DNA from: Campylobacterales bacterium
Lineage (GTDB): Bacteria > Campylobacterota > Campylobacteria > Campylobacterales > QNZT01
NCBI GenBank assembly: GCA_027081495.1
Contig: JALWKJ010000237.1
Coordinates: forward strand, 15,440 to 32,180
DNA length: 16,741 nucleotides
Direction: 5' to 3'
A model generated the notes under the pieces. That model did no database searches. It was not told where the DNA came from and was given only the letters and a program-made list of their open reading frames with translations. The position numbers were made by a program, and so were the translations under genes. Every line of letters begins with the position of its first letter. The stretch's first letter is position 1. Positions 13,837 to 16,741 of this stretch are shown here, one piece after another.

Positions 13837-15730
13837 AACCGTAAGCGAACAAAGAAACAGGAAAATAAATAGAGTCGAAAAAATAAAAGAGCGCCTTTTA
13901 CCCAAAGAGGCGTTTTTAAGATTAAAAGAGCTCTCTTTGGAGGGATACGATTTTATATCAAAAGAGGATAAAGCCGTTTTTTTTAAATATTTTGGAATTT
14001 TTGATAAAGAAAAGCCTAACGGTAAAAACCACTTTATGTTGAGAGTAAGAGTTCCCGGCGGCGTTTTAACCCCTGATCAAGCCGCAAAAATCGGCGAAAT
14101 CGCCAAAGAGTTCGCAAACAACCGCATAGACATAACTACTAGAATGCAAATAGAGCTTAGATATCTGAAAATCGAAGATATTCCAACTGTTTTAGAAGAG
14201 CTTGAGAGCGTAGGTATAACGACATATCAAACAGGTATAGACAACTTTAGAAATATAGTTTGCGATCCTCTTGACGGACTTAGTCTCGACAATGTAATCC
14301 CCTCTTACGACACGCTGCTAAAAATGCAGGAGATTTTTTTAAAAAAAGAGGAGTGGATAGGAACTCTTGCGAGAAAATTCAATACCGCCATTAGCGGAAG
14401 CTATGCCAATAGATGTAATCTATTCTGTCATGACTGCTGTTTTGTGTTGGCTCAAAAAGAGGGAGTTTACGGCTATAATGTCTATCTTGGCGGAAAAGTG
14501 GGAGTTATCGCGCAAAAAGCGGATGTTTTTTTAAAAAACGAGGCGGAAGTTTTAAGTTTTTTCGAAACGCTAATAGATATATTTAAAACTTACGGTTTTA
14601 GAGACAATAGAAACAAAAACAGACTTCACTTTTTCATCGAAGCCGTCGGCTTAAACACCCTAATAGACGCCATAAAAGAAAAAAGCGGTATCGATTTTCA
14701 AACAAGCGGGAAATCTTTGGTTCAACTCGATCATCATGAAGCGATTTACGGAAAATGTATGCTTCAAGACGGTACTTTCGCCGTGCATATAAATGTTCCG
14801 GCCGGTCTATTTGACGCGGATGCCATGATAGACGCGTCGCATATCGCAAAAATTTACGCAAAAGATATAAGACTAAGCGTTGATCAAAATCTTTATATTG
14901 CCGGCATAAAAGAGAAAGATTTACCGATGGCGCTGGATTGGGAGATTTTTGACAAATATAAAAATATCAATACGCCCTTTTTCAACCATCTTATCTCATG
15001 TGCGGGAAGCGAGACTTGCTCTTTTGGGGTTATAAGCGGAAAAAAAGACGCCATAAAGACGAGTGAATATCTAAGCGAGAGATTTAAAGACCTTAACGGA
15101 AAAATAAGAATATACTGGTCTGCCTGCGTAAAAGGATGCGGAATTCATGAGATGGGAGATATCGGACTTTTAGGATGCAAAGCCAAAGTTGAAAACAAAA
15201 GCGTAGAGGGCGTCGATATAATGATAGGCGGGAAAATGCTAAACAAAAATAAAGAGGCAAAAACCCTCTTAAAAGCGATCCCTCTTAAATACGCGCACTT
15301 TTTTATAGAGATGCTTGTAGAGCAGTATCAACAGTTAAAAAACGAAAACGAGAGTTTTGAGAGCTTTTTTGATAGAGTCTTATCAAAATACTCTTTCCAA
15401 GCGCTTGCTTTTACTATAAGCTATAACTTTTGGATAGATAAAATCTATAAAAAGAATCGATACAAACTAATCCTTAGCCAAGCTCCAAAAACCAAAGGAT
15501 TCGAGGCTTTTGAAATCTTTGATTTCGCAGAAAGAATTTATAGATCTGTTTTTAACGAGAGTCCCTATAAACTTGTTGAAAATTTCGCGCCCCTTGAAGC
15601 TAAACGCTCCGTTACGCTTGATGGAAAAATGGATAAACATTTATCAAAGATAATCGATAAAATGCTCAAAGCCGACAAAACGAGAGCAAAGGTTTTTTCC
15701 GAACTTTTAATAGAGTTAAATAAATTCTAA
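13820..15730 (+). CDS. nirA: Siroheme nitrite reductase NirA (ferredoxin type), with C-terminal extension
   Basis: Cytoplasmic six-electron reductase, nitrite to ammonium. The 636-residue protein shows the two-repeat sulfite/nitrite reductase fold. RVRVPGG (75-81) and TTRMQIELR (106-114) bind siroheme; NIVCDPLDG (145-153) and KFNTAISG (186-193) follow. The siroheme/[4Fe-4S] cysteines are Cys394, Cys400, Cys436 and Cys440 (CAGSETC and SACVKGC). The usual family is about 510-560 residues; after about 550 there is a tail of some 85 residues, basic near the end and without cysteine, so it is not a fused ferredoxin. A sulfite reductase is possible on sequence alone, but the operon with nitrate transporter and reductase argues for nitrite. 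The ATG lies inside nasA and has GAGAG about nine bases upstream. Confidence 0.9.
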   Translation: MLEKIKTVSEQRNRKINRVEKIKERLLPKEAFLRLKELSLEGYDFISKEDKAVFFKYFGIFDKEKPNGKNHFMLRVRVPGGVLTPDQAAKIGEIAKEFANNRIDITTRMQIELRYLKIEDIPTVLEELESVGITTYQTGIDNFRNIVCDPLDGLSLDNVIPSYDTLLKMQEIFLKKEEWIGTLARKFNTAISGSYANRCNLFCHDCCFVLAQKEGVYGYNVYLGGKVGVIAQKADVFLKNEAEVLSFFETLIDIFKTYGFRDNRNKNRLHFFIEAVGLNTLIDAIKEKSGIDFQTSGKSLVQLDHHEAIYGKCMLQDGTFAVHINVPAGLFDADAMIDASHIAKIYAKDIRLSVDQNLYIAGIKEKDLPMALDWEIFDKYKNINTPFFNHLISCAGSETCSFGVISGKKDAIKTSEYLSERFKDLNGKIRIYWSACVKGCGIHEMGDIGLLGCKAKVENKSVEGVDIMIGGKMLNKNKEAKTLLKAIPLKYAHFFIEMLVEQYQQLKNENESFESFFDRVLSKYSFQALAFTISYNFWIDKIYKKNRYKLILSQAPKTKGFEAFEIFDFAERIYRSVFNESPYKLVENFAPLEAKRSVTLDGKMDKHLSKIIDKMLKADKTRAKVFSELLIELNKF

Positions 15731-15757
15731 TCAAACCGCCGCCGTGAATGTTGTTTT

Positions 15758-15801
15758 ATCACTGCACCAGCAAACATTATTAATCTTTGATGCGGTGATA
15801 A
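15758..15801 (+). repeat. 44-bp palindromic repeat, copy A
   Basis: ATCACTGCACCA and TGATGCGGTGAT form near-complementary 12-base arms (two G-U type pairs) around a 20-base centre, and the copy ends GATAA. A second 44-base copy in the same orientation lies at 16620-16663; the outer arms match almost exactly while the centres differ. Upstream, CCGCC-N-TGA is also shared. The toxin-antitoxin module sits between the two copies. Confidence 0.6.
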
Positions 15802-15831
15802 TCAAGCATAAAGATAGATTATCCATTTTTT
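15797..15831 (+). terminator. Terminator of the nitrate assimilation operon
   Basis: GATAATC (15797-15803) and GATTATC (15817-15823) form a seven-base stem with a 13-base loop, followed after two bases by six Ts (15826-15831). It is AT-rich but correctly laid out, 67 bases after the nirA stop. The palindrome of repeat A, immediately upstream and overlapping by five bases, may act with it. The T run touches the end of the convergent toxin gene. Confidence 0.5.
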
Positions 15832-16192
15832 ATATCGCTATTTCATACATAGGGTTGAATGTTTTGAGTACTGTTTGATGAATCTTTTCGACCATGCTTT
15901 TGTCTAAAACACCGACTCTTTTGATAAATCTATCCTGTGAGAAGCTTTTGATCTGAAAACACTCTATACCGGACGGTTTCGTAAGCCCGTTTGTCGCGTC
16001 AGGTTTCAGTTTGATGATCCAAGGATACTCCTGATAGTACGCTTTCCAACCGGTCACAGGTACTATAATACGCAGTCCAAATCTGCCCATTAGGTCATGA
16101 TTGATCACCACCGCAGGTCTTGATTTTTGTATTTCCGAGCCGATACTCGGATCGAAATTGACAAGCCATATCTCCCCTTGATTAATACTCAT
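15830..16192 (-). CDS. mazF: MazF/PemK-family mRNA interferase toxin
   Basis: A 120-residue toxin that is expected to cleave mRNA at short sequences when freed from its antitoxin. GEIWLVNFDPSIGSEIQKSR opens the domain (6-25) and is typical of MazF. The catalytic pair expected for the family is visible as Arg25 (SRPAVV) and Thr47 (VPVT); a conserved GIECFQIKS segment (75-83) follows. Its ATG overlaps the antitoxin stop region by 11 bases, with a short GGA five bases upstream, so the toxin depends on antitoxin translation. The recognised cleavage sequence cannot be read from the gene. Confidence 0.93.
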   Translation of the reverse strand: MSINQGEIWLVNFDPSIGSEIQKSRPAVVINHDLMGRFGLRIIVPVTGWKAYYQEYPWIIKLKPDATNGLTKPSGIECFQIKSFSQDRFIKRVGVLDKSMVEKIHQTVLKTFNPMYEIAI

Positions 16193-16439
16193 AAAATTCC
16201 ACTCCGCTATCTGCCATATCTTTGCACTCTTTGAGGTACTCTTTGTTCTGCTCCGCTTTGATAGCGCCTTGTTCCCATTTTTTTAACTCTTGCTTTTTTA
16301 TATACTCAATCAAGGCATTTTTATAAATCGTATTGAGAGAAACCTTGAGTTCATCTTTTAGTGCAAGCAGATCTTTTTTCAAATCGGAAGGTATGTTAAA
16401 AGTAACCTTTTCGACTGTTGTTTTTTTTATATATGACAT
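16182..16439 (-). CDS. Ribbon-helix-helix antitoxin of the MazF toxin
   Basis: An 85-residue DNA-binding antitoxin. VEKVTFNIPSDLKKDLLALK (9-28) and the following helix to about 47 form a ribbon-helix-helix (CopG/MetJ-like) domain. The polar, acidic tail from about 60 is the probable toxin-binding part. AAAGGAGT stands six bases before the ATG at 16439. Pairing of an RHH antitoxin with a MazF toxin rather than an AbrB-type MazE is known, for example in the Bacillus EndoA system. It is the first gene of the pair, and an inverted repeat overlapping its promoter suggests autorepression. Confidence 0.9.
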   Translation of the reverse strand: MSYIKKTTVEKVTFNIPSDLKKDLLALKDELKVSLNTIYKNALIEYIKKQELKKWEQGAIKAEQNKEYLKECKDMADSGVEFYEY

Positions 16440-16449
16440 ATTCTACTCC

Positions 16450-16480
16450 TTTTTATATGGCGTATTATACCATATAAAAA
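16450..16480 (-). promoter_or_regulatory. Toxin-antitoxin promoter and operator
   Basis: TTTTTATATGG (16450-16460) and CCATATAAAAA (16470-16480) are perfect 11-base arms with a nine-base spacer. On the minus strand the spacer holds TATAAT (16469-16464), a consensus -10 element. The operator therefore covers the promoter core, and binding by the RHH antitoxin, alone or with toxin, should block transcription. The start would be near 16457. No good -35 is seen. Confidence 0.75.
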
Positions 16481-16505
16481 TAATGTGTGCGATTATATAA
16501 ATATG

Positions 16506-16527
16506 ACTTCTTAAAATTTTAAGTAGT
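16506..16527. repeat. AT-rich palindrome upstream of the toxin-antitoxin promoter
   Basis: ACTTCTTAAAA and TTTTAAGTAGT form 11-base arms with a single mismatch and no loop; the central 14 bases CTTAAAATTTTAAG are perfect. Its role is unknown. It lies about 37 bases upstream of the antitoxin -10, so it could be an additional operator. Confidence 0.4.
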
Positions 16528-16619
16528 GTAGTATAGTTTACTTTGATTATGTAAGCGGATTTGAATTTTTATGATAACTAAGGCTAGTATTGCTAAAATC
16601 CGCCTTGATTATGAACAAA

Positions 16620-16663
16620 ATCACTGCATCAAAAATTAAGAGTATTCATTGGCGCGGTGATAA
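16620..16663 (+). repeat. 44-bp palindromic repeat, copy B
   Basis: This copy has the same length and orientation as copy A at 15758-15801. The arms ATCACTGCATCAA and TTGGCGCGGTGAT pair with G-U wobbles and one mismatch, and the copy also ends GATAA. The centre differs from copy A while the pairing arms are kept. It ends 39 bases before the start codon of the rightward gene. Confidence 0.6.
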
Positions 16664-16702
16664 CATATATCATAGCAATCTAATTTTTAGGAGGTTTTAT
16701 TC

Positions 16703-16741
16703 ATGAAAAAAGGTCTGGTTTTCGCTCTATTATTCGCGTTT
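16703..16741 (+). CDS. Start of an exported protein, cut by the window edge
   Basis: Thirteen codons are visible: MKKGLVFALLFAF, a basic start followed by a hydrophobic core, as in a signal peptide or lipoprotein leader. AGGAGG (16689-16694) stands eight bases before the ATG. The product cannot be identified. It is transcribed away from the toxin-antitoxin pair, and no clear promoter is visible in the repeat-rich gap upstream. Confidence 0.7.
   Translation, partial: MKKGLVFALLFAF

Larger units (their letters stand above)
16481..16702. other. Repeat-rich intergenic region
   Basis: This 222-base gap separates the leftward toxin-antitoxin pair from the rightward gene at the window edge. It contains the palindrome at 16506-16527, an eight-base inverted repeat GCGGATTT (16555-16562) / AAATCCGC (16596-16603), a direct repeat TTGATTATG (at 16543 and 16605), and palindromic repeat copy B. 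I see no tRNA. A 22-codon ORF (16571-16639) lacks a good ribosome site and is not called. Confidence 0.5.

Noticed and set aside
16571..16639. 22-codon plus-strand ORF (MITKASIAKIRLDYE...)
   Set aside because: No proper ribosome site, and it runs into the palindromic repeat. It might be a remnant of a mobile gene, but there is no evidence beyond a protein-like look.
15758..16663. Integron attC sites flanking the toxin-antitoxin module
   Set aside because: Toxin-antitoxin cassettes and imperfect palindromes suggest this, but neither repeat has the RYYYAAC / GTTRRRY core sites.
1..16741. CRISPR arrays, tRNA or rRNA genes, insertion sequences
   Set aside because: No regularly spaced repeats, no cloverleaf-like GTTCRANNC context and no transposase gene were found on either strand.

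Overview
The window is AT-rich bacterial DNA whose proteins look like those of a denitrifying Campylobacterota (epsilonproteobacterial, Sulfurimonas/Sulfurovum-like) organism. The assignment is by eye, from the NirS/NorB sequence style, the low G+C and the Lys/Ile-rich proteins; no database search was possible. The window carries two nitrogen-oxide gene sets transcribed away from a shared 187-bp control region, followed by a toxin-antitoxin module and the first codons of an exported protein.

Minus strand, bases 98-6746 (denitrification). Reading in the direction of transcription: a Crp/Fnr-family regulator, a regulated promoter, a 107-residue three-helix membrane protein, norC and norB (cytochrome c-dependent NO reductase), a 48-residue one-helix membrane protein not previously called here, nirS (cytochrome cd1 nitrite reductase), and a c-heme/d1-domain protein of the NirN/NirF type. 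A perfect FNR/DNR-type site (TTGAC-N4-GTCAA) lies 41.5 bp upstream of the start predicted from a TACAAT -10 element. One NO-responsive or oxygen-responsive switch could therefore drive both the NO-producing and the NO-consuming enzymes. The other heme d1 biosynthesis genes are not in the window.

Plus strand, bases 6934-15730 (nitrate to ammonium). The genes are a NarK/NasA-type nitrate transporter, a protein with a PP2C phosphatase domain fused to a Ser/Thr kinase and a C-terminal membrane anchor, a four-cluster ferredoxin fused to a DmsC-like eight-helix membrane anchor, a NasA/NarB-type molybdopterin nitrate reductase without a Tat signal, and a siroheme nitrite reductase NirA. Start/stop overlaps show tight coupling of the last three. 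The layout suggests nitrate assimilation in which the cytoplasmic reductase is wired to the membrane quinol pool rather than only to soluble ferredoxin, with a bifunctional kinase/phosphatase as a likely post-translational control.

Bases 15731-16741 (accessory tail). A RelB/CopG-like ribbon-helix-helix antitoxin and a MazF/PemK toxin are transcribed leftward from a promoter overlapped by an 11-bp-arm inverted repeat. This module is bracketed by two related 44-bp palindromic repeats in direct orientation. The right intergenic stretch is rich in inverted repeats and ends at the start codon of a secreted-protein gene cut off by the window edge.

The points most worth following up are the small membrane proteins flanking norCB, the quinol-linked NasA operon with its kinase/phosphatase, the -41.5 FNR-type site, and the repeat pair around the toxin-antitoxin module.
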